Shown: positions 1-9,032 of the stretch, piece after piece
Layout: each line of letters starts with the position of its first letter
Position numbering within the stretch: position 1 is the stretch's first letter
NCBI GenBank assembly: GCA_000697335.1
Contig: JNEM01011751.1
Coordinates: 1 to 19,101, forward strand
Reading direction: 5' to 3'
DNA: 19,101 nt
Source of the DNA: Conidiobolus incongruus B7586
Lineage: Eukaryota; Entomophthoromycota; Entomophthoromycetes; Entomophthorales; Conidiobolaceae
The notes under the pieces: model-generated
The model's database searches: none
The model's input: only the letters and a program-made list of their open reading frames with translations
Told to the model about the DNA's origin: nothing
Made by a program: the position numbers and the translations under genes

Positions 1-1850
1 AAGTAATATTAATTTTATAACTTATTTTTATAAATTAATATATTTACAAAACTATTATAAACTAAAATTAATTAAATAAATAAATAAATTATTATTAAAA
101 TATATATAATATTTTTGCTTGAAAAATTTAAAAAAATTAGTTTAAAAAATATTATCATTATAAGTATTGATAATATAATATTATTCCAATTATTAACAAA
201 ATTAATTAATAATAATAAAATGTTTTGAAATATTTATATATAATTATAACTATAGTTTATTATAAAGGATTTTTATTAAAAGATATTTATTATTAAAAAT
301 AATAGCTATATATAGCAAATCTTAAAAAAATGATTTTATTAAAAAATTAATATAAATTTTCATATCCATTTTATTCATAAAATATAGGCTATTTCGATTA
401 TCATTATTTTGATAAGTTAAGGAGTATAACTAAAGGATAGAATTCAATAATATTTTAACTTTTTATTTGAAAATTATTAATATAAAAATAAGTTATAAAA
501 AACTAAATAAAATGATCAAATAATTAACATTTTATATTGAATTTTGCTATTTTCAACAAGAAAGTTTTGTTCAATAATATTTCATTATTTTATATTTATT
601 TATTCTATTAAACTTATAATTTAAAAATAGTGAATATATTTTTTAAATTACTATATAATGGTTAGATCATTAAAATTAATATATTATTTATAGCTAATAA
701 TGATTATTTGTAATTTTATATATTTTTGAAAGATTATATTAAAAACTTTTATAATGGACTTGAAGTTTTTTTTAGTCAAAGATCTATTGTTAATTATGAT
801 CCAAATAACTGTCAATAAATTCCTAGCAATATAAGTCTAGTTATAATTATAATATCTATAATACTGTAATATTTAACCAGGATATTATAGAATAGTAAAT
901 AATAAATAAGTATTAATATGGAAACTTGTTAAGTATTGAAACGGTTATAATATTCAACAATTAAAAATACTAAAGATAATATCAACTTCATTAAAAGAAA
1001 TTTAGTAATTACTAAACTAATATCACCAAATTAACTATTCCTGCTAATATATAACGATTAAATATTGCCTAAGTGAGAAAATTTATCTTTATATTATTTA
1101 TTTAAATCAAAGTAATGTATATAATCATATTCACAATAAAATTGGAATTTATTTATATTAATTAAATTCTATTTTATAAATTACATAGATAAGGGATCAA
1201 GCTTCAAAATATAATCATAAAATATTTTTACATATTTTTATGGATTAAATAATGCATAGATGAGTTATTATTGAATTTATATTCGAATTTCTTGATGAAA
1301 CCGTTAAGTAGATATTTTAATATCAATAATTTGACTAATAAAATATGATGTTTGATATGATCTATAATTTTCAATTATCATTACTTAGAACTAAAAATAT
1401 AAATCAAATCTATATTAATAAATATGTATTATTACAATACCAAATCCTATCGATATTATTGAAAATTTTATTACAAATCAATATAAACTGGTTCATCATC
1501 ACTGAAACCAAATATTAGACAATATATCATAAATTATAAGATATCAAAGATATGGTATCAGTTGGAATGTGAAGAGAAAATTTTACCAATAAAAATATTT
1601 CACTTTATTCCTAAATATCTCTTTTGATAGACAGAAAATTTATAAAAAGAAGAATTTATACATGCTTAGATGTATTCAAATAAAGGTAACAAAATACATT
1701 GTATTACACAAACCAAATGCTATTACTAGTTACAGTTAAAATTATCATTACAATATTTTAATACGACTATGTCTGTAGTAGCTGCTACAATATATATCAA
1801 TTCTAGACTAAGTGATAGTCATTATTATCATGACTATTAAAAATGGAAAA
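1..1850. other. AT-rich noncoding stretch, no gene seen
   Basis: The first 700 bases are almost pure A/T with runs such as AAATAAATAAATAAAT (about 75-90). From 900 to 1850 the sequence is slightly less extreme. No open frame with recognisable protein sequence, no tRNA-like B box and no clear repeat array was found on either strand. Confidence 0.6.
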
Positions 1851-1905
1851 AATTTTAAATTTTCAAAAATCGAACATCTTAAAAAATAACAAAATCCGTA
1901 GAAAA

Positions 1906-2010
1906 AATAATGGGAAAAAAATTCTGAAAATATAGTTGAACTATTATATCCCGGGATATTGGACCAATAATAATCCTTTTACTTCTCTAAGTCTTTTATT
2001 TCCCATTATT
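1906..2010. repeat. Nested inverted repeat with internal palindromes
   Basis: AATAATGGGAAA (1906-1917) recurs inverted as TTTCCCATTATT (1999-2010). With one mismatch the arms extend to 15 of 16 (1906-1921 and 1995-2010). Between them, close to the centre, lies the perfect 14-base palindrome ATATCCCGGGATAT (1946-1959), overlapped by the odd-centred palindrome TATTGGACCAATA (1957-1969). CCCGGG is a striking string in such AT-rich DNA. It could be a small fold-back element or a protein-binding array. No coding capacity is seen. Confidence 0.55.
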
Positions 2011-2118
2011 GATATCACAAATTTCTCAATTTTTAGGCAATTCGGGATATTACCTCGAAAAAAAATCTGCAAAATTTTGCCAAATTAGATTGATTTTTGA
2101 CACATTTTGCTTGGCATG

Positions 2119-2160
2119 CAAATGAATTGACAAAAAACAGTACTCGAGTTTATTTGATAA
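2119..2160 (+). repeat. Short diverged repeat, copy 1 (partner 9814-9852)
   Basis: CAAAT, then TGACA, then TACTCGAGTTT (2141-2151) recur in the same order at 9814-9852. The 11-base block is identical, but an 11-base match is expected by chance in a window this size, so the call depends on the collinear flanks. Confidence 0.25.
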
Positions 2161-2474
2161 TGCTACTCCTAGTATAACTGAAGCTCATGATATTTTATAC
2201 TGTTATTTATATTTAAAACGATTGAACAATCTACTCTTCCAAATAAAATATATTGATTGCTGCAAAAAATGATTGTCTATAAAGATAAATGGATATTAAA
2301 ATTCAATATAATAACGCTAGTAAAATCAACTTAATTAAGTTTTCTAATATGAATAATATTTAACAACAAGAATAAAGTTAGAAACATGCATTGATGAAGC
2401 TAAATAATCCCAATTAATCAATAATTTAGTCCAAAAATCCATTTCTAACTTAATTTAATTTTAACAGAATCTTA

Positions 2475-2600
2475 GTATACACAAAATATTTAAAAAATAA
2501 GTTTCGGTACAAAAATAATATGAATTCTCAACTATTAAGGAAATTCACCCAATTTAAACTGATTCATTTTGAGTTAAATGTCCTTAAATATCTTTAGATG
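2475..2600 (+). repeat. Diverged dispersed repeat, copy 1 (partner near 14000-14120)
   Basis: Several blocks occur in the same order and at similar spacing in both copies: an AAAATAT block, then TTTCGGTAYAA, then about 50 bases later ACCCAATTTAAACTGA, followed by a T-rich segment with TTAAA. The partner has ACCCAATTAAACTGA at 14078-14092. Collinearity of several blocks argues for common descent rather than chance, but identity is low and gaps are needed. Confidence 0.35.
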
Positions 2601-2715
2601 GTTAATCACCTTGCTTTCTTATTTCAAATTGAAAAGAATAATATAAATGGATTGTTGAGAGTATGAAACTGTTTAGTTTAACATTGTGATACACTAATCT
2701 TTTTATACCGAAACT
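2500..2715. mobile_element. Possible MITE-like element with 16-base inverted ends
   Basis: AGTTTCGGTACAAAAA at 2500-2515 matches, inverted, the sequence at 2700-2715 (AGTTTCGGTATAAAAA on the minus strand): 15 of 16 identical, 216 bases end to end. There is no coding sequence inside, and no intact target-site duplication is visible at the edges. A related but diverged stretch occurs near 14025. The size fits a non-autonomous DNA transposon remnant, but family membership cannot be assigned. Confidence 0.35.
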
Positions 2716-2891
2716 GAATATTTTCTTTGATTTTACAACTGCATAATATACATTTTGTTCAAAGTTTGTATATATTTAGTCAATCCGAACCATCAACTTT
2801 TTTATGTATTACACTTAAAAAGGAAAAGCGTTCAATTTACTTATACAAATATTGAAGTATATATAAAATCAGATGTATAAGCTAAAAGCTT

Positions 2892-2917
2892 AATATATAT
2901 ATATGTATGTATGTATT
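2892..2917. repeat. AT/ATGT microsatellite
   Basis: A run of alternating A and T passes directly into three ATGT units (TATGTATGTATGTAT). It is a compound microsatellite, with no further function apparent. Confidence 0.85.
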
Positions 2918-3244
2918 GTTAAAACAAAATTCCTATTTGCATATTTTAAATAACTAACGTGAAATACAGTCATTAAAAATGCTGTGATTCAAGGAAAGTT
3001 TCCATTTTGAAGCATTTATAATTATTCTAGTAATGTTATGTAAAATTTTTTGAATAGACTCGAATTGTTACGTCTTAGAAAAGACCCAGCAAATATAGCA
3101 ATGTTCAAGTACAAACCATTAAATACAAAACAAAATAAATTGATCCAGTATTTGCTATCGTATCATGAAATATTGAGACTAAGGTTAATAATATGATAAT
3201 TATTAACACAATGATGAATAGCCTATCATTTCCAATAAATCCCG

Positions 3245-3351
3245 ATTAATCCAATTTCAAATGTTGCCCAAGTTTCAAAAGTAACCTGTTTGATTAAGTT
3301 GGCTTCCAGAAAATTTTCAAATTCGCAGTTTTTTATAGAATATTTTTCGGG
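3245..3351 (+). repeat. Diverged dispersed repeat, copy 1 (partner 4310-4419)
   Basis: CCAAGTTTCAAAAGTAACCTGT (3268-3289) matches 4333-4355 with one substitution and one inserted base. Upstream, both copies have an ATTAATC block. About 40 bases downstream both have a GCAG/GGAG-TTTTTATA-GAAT-TTTCGG block (3325-3351 against 4392-4419). The order and spacing are conserved. It is unrecognised as a family and has no coding content. Confidence 0.45.
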
Positions 3352-3735
3352 AATTGAAGCCTGTAGGCATATATAGCCATAAAAGGAAATGAATTCATCC
3401 AATTTGGTATATTTATTATGGAAATCTTTATTCTCTATATATCTGATATCTCTGATAATTCAATATTAATCTATTTTAAATTTAATTTAACTATACTAAG
3501 AATCGGTAATTTTTAAATTCATTTTAATATTTAAAAATCTGATAAATCAATGATTTTCGATGTTTTTTTGATGTTAAAATTGAAGAAATTGTATATATAA
3601 TTTAAAATTCTCGCTTTAAAAAGACTAAATTATCTCATTTAGATAATAAAATTTAAATAAATATAGTTAGTATATAAAAACTGGTATTTATAATTGTATC
3701 ACTTAGCATAATTCAACTCGTTAATTGTGTATCAA

Positions 3736-3759
3736 TGATAGATAGATAGAATAGATAGC
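3736..3759. repeat. GATA microsatellite
   Basis: GATA is repeated three times in a row and again after a one-base interruption (GATAGATAGATAGAATAGATAG). It is a short imperfect tetranucleotide repeat in noncoding DNA. GATA is also the core of GATA-factor sites, but a microsatellite origin explains it. Confidence 0.85.
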
Positions 3760-4242
3760 ATATATTCAAGCTATTCGTCATCCTATAACCAATATTTGTT
3801 AAATTGCAAAAGATGTAAGATTTAACCAGTTTATAAAGTGCCAAATATTAAAAGTACGGAAACTTTAGGCAATTTAGGGTAGGAAACAATGAAATATGAA
3901 ATTTAACATCGAATTGAATAAAGAAATATATTCAAATTGCTAGGATTATATTTAATTTTTAATTTAATAGTGATTTCTTAAATTAACAATTTATAAATTA
4001 TTAGAAATTTTATCAACCGATTAATTTAATATAATATAATCCCTGCAAATTTCAAATTAACATAAGTATAACATATGATAATCACTCCATACATATGTTT
4101 GCAGTTATGCAACACTAAAATATCCTGTTATTGATCACTAATTCTATATAATTTACTGAATCAATTTAGATATAAATATCACTGAAAATTTTAGTGCAAT
4201 ATATTATTCAAGATAATAATATGGTAGTATATAGCATTATCA

Positions 4243-4257
4243 AAGATAAGTTATCTT
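4243..4257. repeat. AAGATAA-G-TTATCTT palindrome
   Basis: Seven-base arms surround a single central G. It lies about 50 bases before the 4310-4419 repeat copy. The arms contain GATAA on both strands, a GATA-factor-like core. Chance is possible in this composition. Confidence 0.5.
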
Positions 4258-4309
4258 CAATATATTAAAGATATATAACTGATAGCATATAATCGCTACA
4301 TTTGTCATT

Positions 4310-4419
4310 ATTAATCAAGCTTACAAAGAAGTCCAATGTTTCAAAATTAACCTGTATTTTTTGGACTATTTTAAATTGTAATTGGGAACTAAGGAGCTAT
4401 TTTTATAAGAATTTCGGAG
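4310..4419 (+). repeat. Diverged dispersed repeat, copy 2 (partner 3245-3351)
   Basis: This is the same block order as the copy about 1.06 kb upstream and in the same orientation: ATTAATC, then CCAATGTTTCAAAATTAACCT (4333-4353), then the TTTTTATAAGAATTTCGG block near 4401-4416. Heavy divergence between the anchors suggests an old duplication or two old insertions. Confidence 0.45.
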
Positions 4420-5880
4420 CAAAATTACAAAATTAATCAACTAAAAAGGCAATTCAAAACTGATGACGGATGCAATCGTGTCAGGTGATTAAAAATTCCA
4501 TCGTTTGAGTATCCCTTACATTATTCAAACAGAGCTTGAAAAAATAGTGGTTAAAATTATTGAGAATATCTATCCACTATACATATCCATATTAAATCCC
4601 TTTTACCAGCCAGTAGGATTCCGAGTAGCATTAAGCACAATACTCAGTCACCAAGTTTGGTTTGAATAGTACTCGCTGGACTCTAACCTGTTATTCACAA
4701 TTTGCATCGTATTTTATCCAATATTAACAGGAAATTTAAAACTATTCAATTTGATTTGAGGGTTCTTTAGAATATGTGAGGTTCAGAAAACCTACATAAG
4801 AAATATTATATCACATTTTATTAGTATTGATATAATCTTTTTCAGTAAATTACATGCAATATTTAATAAGTGTGTTAGAGGTGAAAACAGAGAGCAATCA
4901 CGTTAGTTTAATACATTAACACCTCATTAAATTTTTTATCCAATTTTATTCCAGTAAAAAGGTTGATAGAAAAATGTTTACTGATAATTGAAAATAGCTC
5001 GGTATTAAGGCCGAATTAAAAGGGCAATTAATCAAAAACCTTAAGAATTTCTGATGATTAGTTGAATTTTATCCATCATATAAACACAATTATTCTGTTA
5101 ATTAGGATAAATTTTGTTCCATGGATAAACATATTCAAATCCGATTAATTGATATAGATTTTTTATTTGTTAAAACATTAATTTCTTTGATTATTGGGCG
5201 TTATAAATTAAAATGTAATAATCATTATTATTTCATTTGAATTTTTATGATTATGTTTTAAAAATGGCCATTTGTTTATTATTAGAACTAATGTTAAAAA
5301 ATATTATTTATTTGAACAAATAATTAGAACATTTGAATTTCCAATAACTAAGATAATTATGATGTATTGAAAATACCTTTAAACTCATTTCATTAATTTA
5401 TTCCTAATAATTTTCATAAAACTGACAAATTGAGTTATTTGAGTTTTCTGGTAGAATAAATATTTGTATTACTTATTTTTAATTGTATGTTTTATACTAA
5501 TAAGAATCGATCATTATTGACTAATTTAAAATATTAAATTCAATAAAAGTATTGAAATTGTAACAGATATATTGATTGTTTTAGAAATCTACAATAAATT
5601 AATAAATTTATAAATTAATAAATAGTATTTCAATTTTTTTGGAATGGAATATAAATAATTTTATCAAATAATATCAATTAGAATATTTGATAATAATTCA
5701 AGTTTTCAATTCGATCCTCCAAAATATTATTTGTTTTAACGTTTTTACACCTTTAAACTAATGAAATCATCTCAAATATCCATAAAGTATTAGTTAAATT
5801 CCTTTAAACGAATTAAATTTCTTAATATGTAAAAAGATATTGGAGTATAATTGGTTAAAACTAAGTTAGCATTTTTAAAT

Positions 5881-6489
5881 TTAGTACAATTTGAATGGAT
5901 AAGAATGTAAGCATGAAAGTAATAGAGGAAATGGCCAATAATATGTGAGTTAAAAAATTGCTTAAGTGAAAAGATGGAGTTTGGTTAAATTTTAAGTGAA
6001 CAAAATTAAATTAATATTCAAGGCATTGACCGTTTCAGCTCATAATGATTTGACTGCAGATTGTAATGGGTGAATGAAGGTGATTGGTCAGCTCACTAAA
6101 AAAGCTTTACATTCCAAAACTGAAATTGGCCATTGGCTACCTTTGACAGTCAGAATTCTGCCAACTATCACGCCCAATAGATTGCTTTTTTGCCCGATGA
6201 CAAATTGTTTCAACTATATTCACAAGATCAATGATCATCACAATTGATTTTTAATATAGTGAGTTTATAGTTATGATCCTAAAATAGAATTTGAAAAAAA
6301 AATGTTCGATTAACAAGTATTTCCAAATGTTGCAACAATTGATCAAAATTCAAGTTTCATCATTGGGTATTTGTATAAGCGTAAGTTAGAGTAACTGTAA
6401 TGCCAATAAATAGGAAAATTTCAGGATTGATGAATTAATTTAATTGGTTAATCAATGGTGAATATTAACATATTCAATAAAAATTCGGA
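5881..6489. other. Intermediate-G+C island downstream of the gene, no open frame
   Basis: From about 6030 to 6260 the sequence is richer in G+C than the general background, with strings such as GGCCATTGGC, the palindrome CAGAATTCTG and inverted ATCAAT/ATTGAT arms (about 6226-6247). No protein was recognised on either strand. It could be a noncoding transcript, a regulatory region or a decayed gene or repeat; the sequence does not decide. Confidence 0.35.
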
Positions 6490-6834
6490 TGAAAAGATTA
6501 TTAATTTTGAGTAGTAAAATTTATTAATTATAATTTACAACAGAATCATGATCGTAAAGGAAACAAAAATTAATATGGAGGGGAAGAAGGGAGGGGGGAT
6601 TTTAAATAATAAGGTAATAAGATCTTGATTGTTTTGTACATGACTATGCTGACCTTATGAGTAAAATTGGATTTCCTGCCAATTTATGTGATGAGTTTGA
6701 TTGTGTTTAAATGATCTTTCTGTTCCATCCCAAGTTGATTACACTTGGAATAGTGAAGACCGTTTTTAATTGCGTATATTATGTTTTGATACAATATTCT
6801 TCATGGAATATCACTATTAATTAGATCAGATGAA
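6490..6834 (-). promoter_or_regulatory. Predicted 3' flank / 3' UTR of the zinc-finger gene
   Basis: Downstream of the stop, G+C stays intermediate for about 300 bases before falling to background, as a transcribed UTR would. On the minus strand it contains a 6-bp hairpin (CCAAGT/ACTTGG at 6730-6735 and 6743-6748, 7-base loop), a 23-base pyrimidine tract (6599-6577), and AATAAA (6525-6520), about 310 bases past the stop. Cleavage would then fall near 6490-6510. AATAAA alone is weak evidence in AT-rich DNA. Confidence 0.3.
6577..6599. repeat. 23-base purine tract with G runs (C-rich on the gene's strand)
   Basis: The plus strand is unbroken purine here, with runs of 4, 3 and 6 G. The zinc-finger transcript would carry the complementary C-rich pyrimidine tract about 240-260 bases after its stop. 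The plus strand has enough G runs for a two-tetrad quadruplex but not four separate runs of three. It is the most G-rich run noted outside the coding region. Confidence 0.6.
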
Positions 6835-7629
6835 TTAAAGGTTTTCACTGTGGTGAGGGAGAGGAGCATGAGCAGGATATAGTGAGCCGATGTGTTGGTG
6901 CTGATTGCGGTAGATTTGAAGAACATTGACTTGTGATTGAGCCCTTCTGCACTTCTTAGAAGAGAGATGGCGTTTGTAAATGTCGCTTCTGTAGAAGGAT
7001 TTTTGGCAGGTGACGCAGTTGTAGGGCCTCAAGTTAATATGAGTCAAGACATGACGGCGCATACTGTTCTTGCGACTGAATTCAGCACCACAAACTGGAC
7101 AGCCGAAGACAGGTTCATCGGGGTTGCAAGGTTTAATTTTGCTATTGGTTTTTGGTTCAACAGGAGTATCTTCAGATCCTTCAGTGCTACCCTCTTCCTT
7201 GGGGGGAACTGGAAGTGATTTGCTCTTTCTGGAAGAGTTGGATCTGGTGGGAGTGGTTGGACTATTGACCAAGAATGGAGAAGGCATACCGAGGAAGATG
7301 CTAGGGTCGAGATTTTCGAATTCTGCTGTTTGAGGTGAAGTTTCGGATGATCCATCACTATAGTAAGATGTGAAGTTTTGAGCAGGGTTATGATACAAGG
7401 GGTGAGATTGGTCAATATTAGATGGAATGCTGATGGTGGGGGAGGCAAAGTTGGAAAAGATAGGAGAGAATTGATAATCAAAAGGTTGAGTCAATGGGTT
7501 GGCAGTCATAGGCATAGGAGGGTATTGAGAAGGGCTGAATTCAGCCTTGGCTGGAGAACATGGGGCAGAAGGATTAACATTGATGAAGAGTTGAGGATGC
7601 ATGTTGGGCTGAGATTGGAATCTGTTCAT
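6835..7629 (-). CDS. Fungal-type C2H2/C2HC zinc-finger transcription factor, 264 residues
   Basis: Probably a nuclear, sequence-specific DNA-binding regulator; its targets are unknown. Seen: residues 1-160 are rich in Ser, Pro, Asn and Gln, with nine Ser/Thr-Pro sites (S25, S32, S55, S63, S98, S117, S123, T126, T155). A basic patch lies at 129-138 (RSNSSRKSKS) and an acidic one at 144-158. Finger 1 is C177-X2-C180-X12-H193-X3-H197. The linker INLRPY leads to finger 2, C205-X2-C208-X12-H221-X5-C227, a C2HC variant followed by RR. There is no signal peptide or membrane segment. The start is well supported: an in-frame TGA lies 38 codons upstream (7743-7741), no ATG intervenes, and A is at -3. 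The stop is TAA at 6837-6835. There is no intron, and G+C is far above the flanks. PTISIP (64-69) resembles the calcineurin docking site of Crz1, and LPVP (139-142) an LxVP site. Known: paired C-terminal fingers after a Ser/Pro-rich arm are typical of fungal regulators such as Crz1. Inferred: a phosphorylation-controlled activator. Orthology is not established. Confidence 0.93.
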   Translation of the reverse strand: MNRFQSQPNMHPQLFINVNPSAPCSPAKAEFSPSQYPPMPMTANPLTQPFDYQFSPIFSNFASPTISIPSNIDQSHPLYHNPAQNFTSYYSDGSSETSPQTAEFENLDPSIFLGMPSPFLVNSPTTPTRSNSSRKSKSLPVPPKEEGSTEGSEDTPVEPKTNSKIKPCNPDEPVFGCPVCGAEFSRKNSMRRHVLTHINLRPYNCVTCQKSFYRSDIYKRHLSSKKCRRAQSQVNVLQIYRNQHQHIGSLYPAHAPLPHHSENL

Positions 7630-7760
7630 TGTTGGTATATGAAAATTAACCGAAAGTTGAAAGTAAATAAATAAAAGATAAGCTACTAAAGCGTTATAAA
7701 TAAAATCAGCTAAAGCAGTAGAAGAGAATGAATTAGTGAATCAAATGAATTTGCTTGCTT
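7630..7760 (-). promoter_or_regulatory. Predicted 5' leader, free of upstream ATGs
   Basis: This stretch lies between the TATA box and the start codon. On the minus strand it has no ATG, has an in-frame TGA at 7743-7741, and includes a short CT-rich run (CATTCTCTTCTACTGC, about 7733-7718). It ends in CAACA before the ATG. The absence of upstream ATGs in A+T-rich DNA agrees with a translated mRNA leader. The exact 5' end is not visible from sequence. Confidence 0.4.
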
Positions 7761-7782
7761 CTTCTCAATACCAAGAGTTGAG

Positions 7783-7790
7783 TTTATATA
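7783..7790 (-). promoter_or_regulatory. TATA box of the zinc-finger gene
   Basis: The minus strand reads TATATAAA, a full consensus TATA box, 154 bases before the start codon. A transcription start 25-35 bases further on would give a leader of about 120-130 bases. That leader contains no ATG on the minus strand before the true start, as expected of a real 5' UTR. Caveat: TATA-like strings are common in DNA this AT-rich, so the call rests on position and the clean leader. Confidence 0.5.
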
Positions 7791-7966
7791 TGAATTTAGA
7801 CCTGAATTTTTCACCCATCAGTTGCTATCATTGAGAGTGATTCTATCACCGCATGAATATTATTTAGAATAAATTCGTAACGTTGAAATCCATGTAGAGT
7901 GTGGATGCATACACACACCTCTTTTAACAAATCATCATCAATTGCCTTTGTGCTTCAATCAATTGA

Positions 7967-7980
7967 CCAATCAAACCAAT
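7967..7980. promoter_or_regulatory. Paired CCAAT boxes upstream of the TATA box
   Basis: Two CCAAT pentamers on the plus strand, at 7967-7971 and 7976-7980, lie about 180 bases upstream of the TATA box. CCAAT is the core site of the HAP/NF-Y complex, which works in either orientation. Pairing and position are suggestive, but a pentamer is short and could be chance. Confidence 0.3.
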
Positions 7981-8600
7981 TTCAATATAATTGAAAATTT
8001 TGCGAGTTAATTAGTATTGCAGTGGACTAAATTGGAAATTTTAAAGGTGAAATTTTCTTTGATTTCATTGGTGATAACTTAGTAACCTAGCACCAAATCA
8101 AATTGGGAAAGATTTGAATTTATGCAAAATGTATGATGATTTGAACTTATTTCGGTCACCTATCGACAAATAAGGAAATCTAGATATCCAGTAAATATCC
8201 TTTACTCACTGAATCAATACCGATTTCACGCAAAATTTAAAAAAAAATTCAGATTGATTTTGCAAAAGATGGATAGCAATTAATACTGCTCCAGTAGATG
8301 GATCATGAGACGATTACAATGAAACCTCGAAGTTATAGTGCTTTTAGCAAGGGATGAATACATTAATACAAAGAAAATTTTAATTTGGTTCAAATAATGT
8401 GATTAAACACAGGTTTCAGACTTGCCTTAATCAAAAGTGATACTTGTCATTTTGTCCAGAAATTGTAGTGATATAGCTATATTTTCAATAGAGGCACAGA
8501 AGTAAAATTTGATTTTATTGGTTATTTTGTTATGTGCTTTGAAATTGTTTATTTCAACTCTAGTGAAATGTTTCATTAATTCATTTGTATGATATCGTAC

Positions 8601-8618
8601 ATAATAATAATAATAATT
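8601..8618. repeat. AAT trinucleotide microsatellite
   Basis: About six tandem ATA/AAT units on the plus strand. It produces the Tyr run in the chance open frame on the other strand. Confidence 0.85.
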
Positions 8619-9016
8619 CAGGTAATTGTTATTAAAGAGTAAATTTAGTGCTGTAACATAGAAAGACATTGAGCAATATGCTATCGATAAAATAGAGTTA
8701 TTTTAAATTAATTTATTTGGTAGTGATTGGGTGAATAGATTATTACAATTTGATTGATATTTAATTAATTTTTTGCCAACTCCAATATCTCCTCATTTTA
8801 ATAAATAATAACGTCAAATATAGTACAACTTCAAAAATAACCAATACACAATTCATTTTCATATACTAACAATTCAAAATGTTGTTCGATCTTTTTGATA
8901 TATTAGCAATGCTAGTCTTCAGATATTATTTTGCTCGATAAATGGCTGGAAGCCTTTGATTGATCTTGATTATAAAAGCATAAAATCCTGATGGTCTAAG
9001 TTACCAAGCCAATATT

Positions 9017-9032
9017 TTCAAAAGCTTTTGAA
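9017..9032. repeat. Perfect 16-base palindrome TTCAAAAGCTTTTGAA
   Basis: Both strands read the same over 16 bases, with HindIII-type AAGCTT at the centre. It lies in a locally GC-richer stretch. It could be a dimer-binding site or chance; no gene is close by. Confidence 0.6.

Larger units (their letters stand above)
2161..5880. other. Noncoding stretch between repeats, no gene seen
   Basis: Apart from the inverted-end element, the two diverged repeats, two microsatellites and the small palindrome at 4243-4257, this stretch shows no recognisable gene. Short islands of higher G+C (about 3060-3130, 3230-3400 and 4440-4790) break the AT-rich background but contain no long open frame. They may be decayed repeats. 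Confidence 0.55.
7800..8870. other. Upstream flank of the gene, then AT-rich DNA without a gene
   Basis: From 7800 to about 8350 the G+C is moderate and includes a short AC run (about 7909-7917), the CCAAT pair, and no open frame. Beyond 8350 it drifts to background. An 80-codon open frame on the minus strand at 8427-8669 is rich in Asn, Tyr and Phe, with a Tyr run from an AAT microsatellite, and is judged a chance frame. Confidence 0.5.

Noticed and set aside
5700-5730. TTCGATCC string resembling a tRNA B box
   Set aside because: The flanking bases do not form the T stem and no A box lies upstream at the right distance.
6937-7674. Several overlapping open frames in the zinc-finger region, on both strands
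   Set aside because: They lie in other frames of the zinc-finger gene and encode no recognisable protein; the zinc-finger frame accounts for the open sequence.
8427-8669. 80-codon open frame on the minus strand
   Set aside because: Its composition (Asn, Tyr, Phe, Ile) follows from AT-rich DNA, a Tyr run comes from an AAT microsatellite, and no domain is visible.
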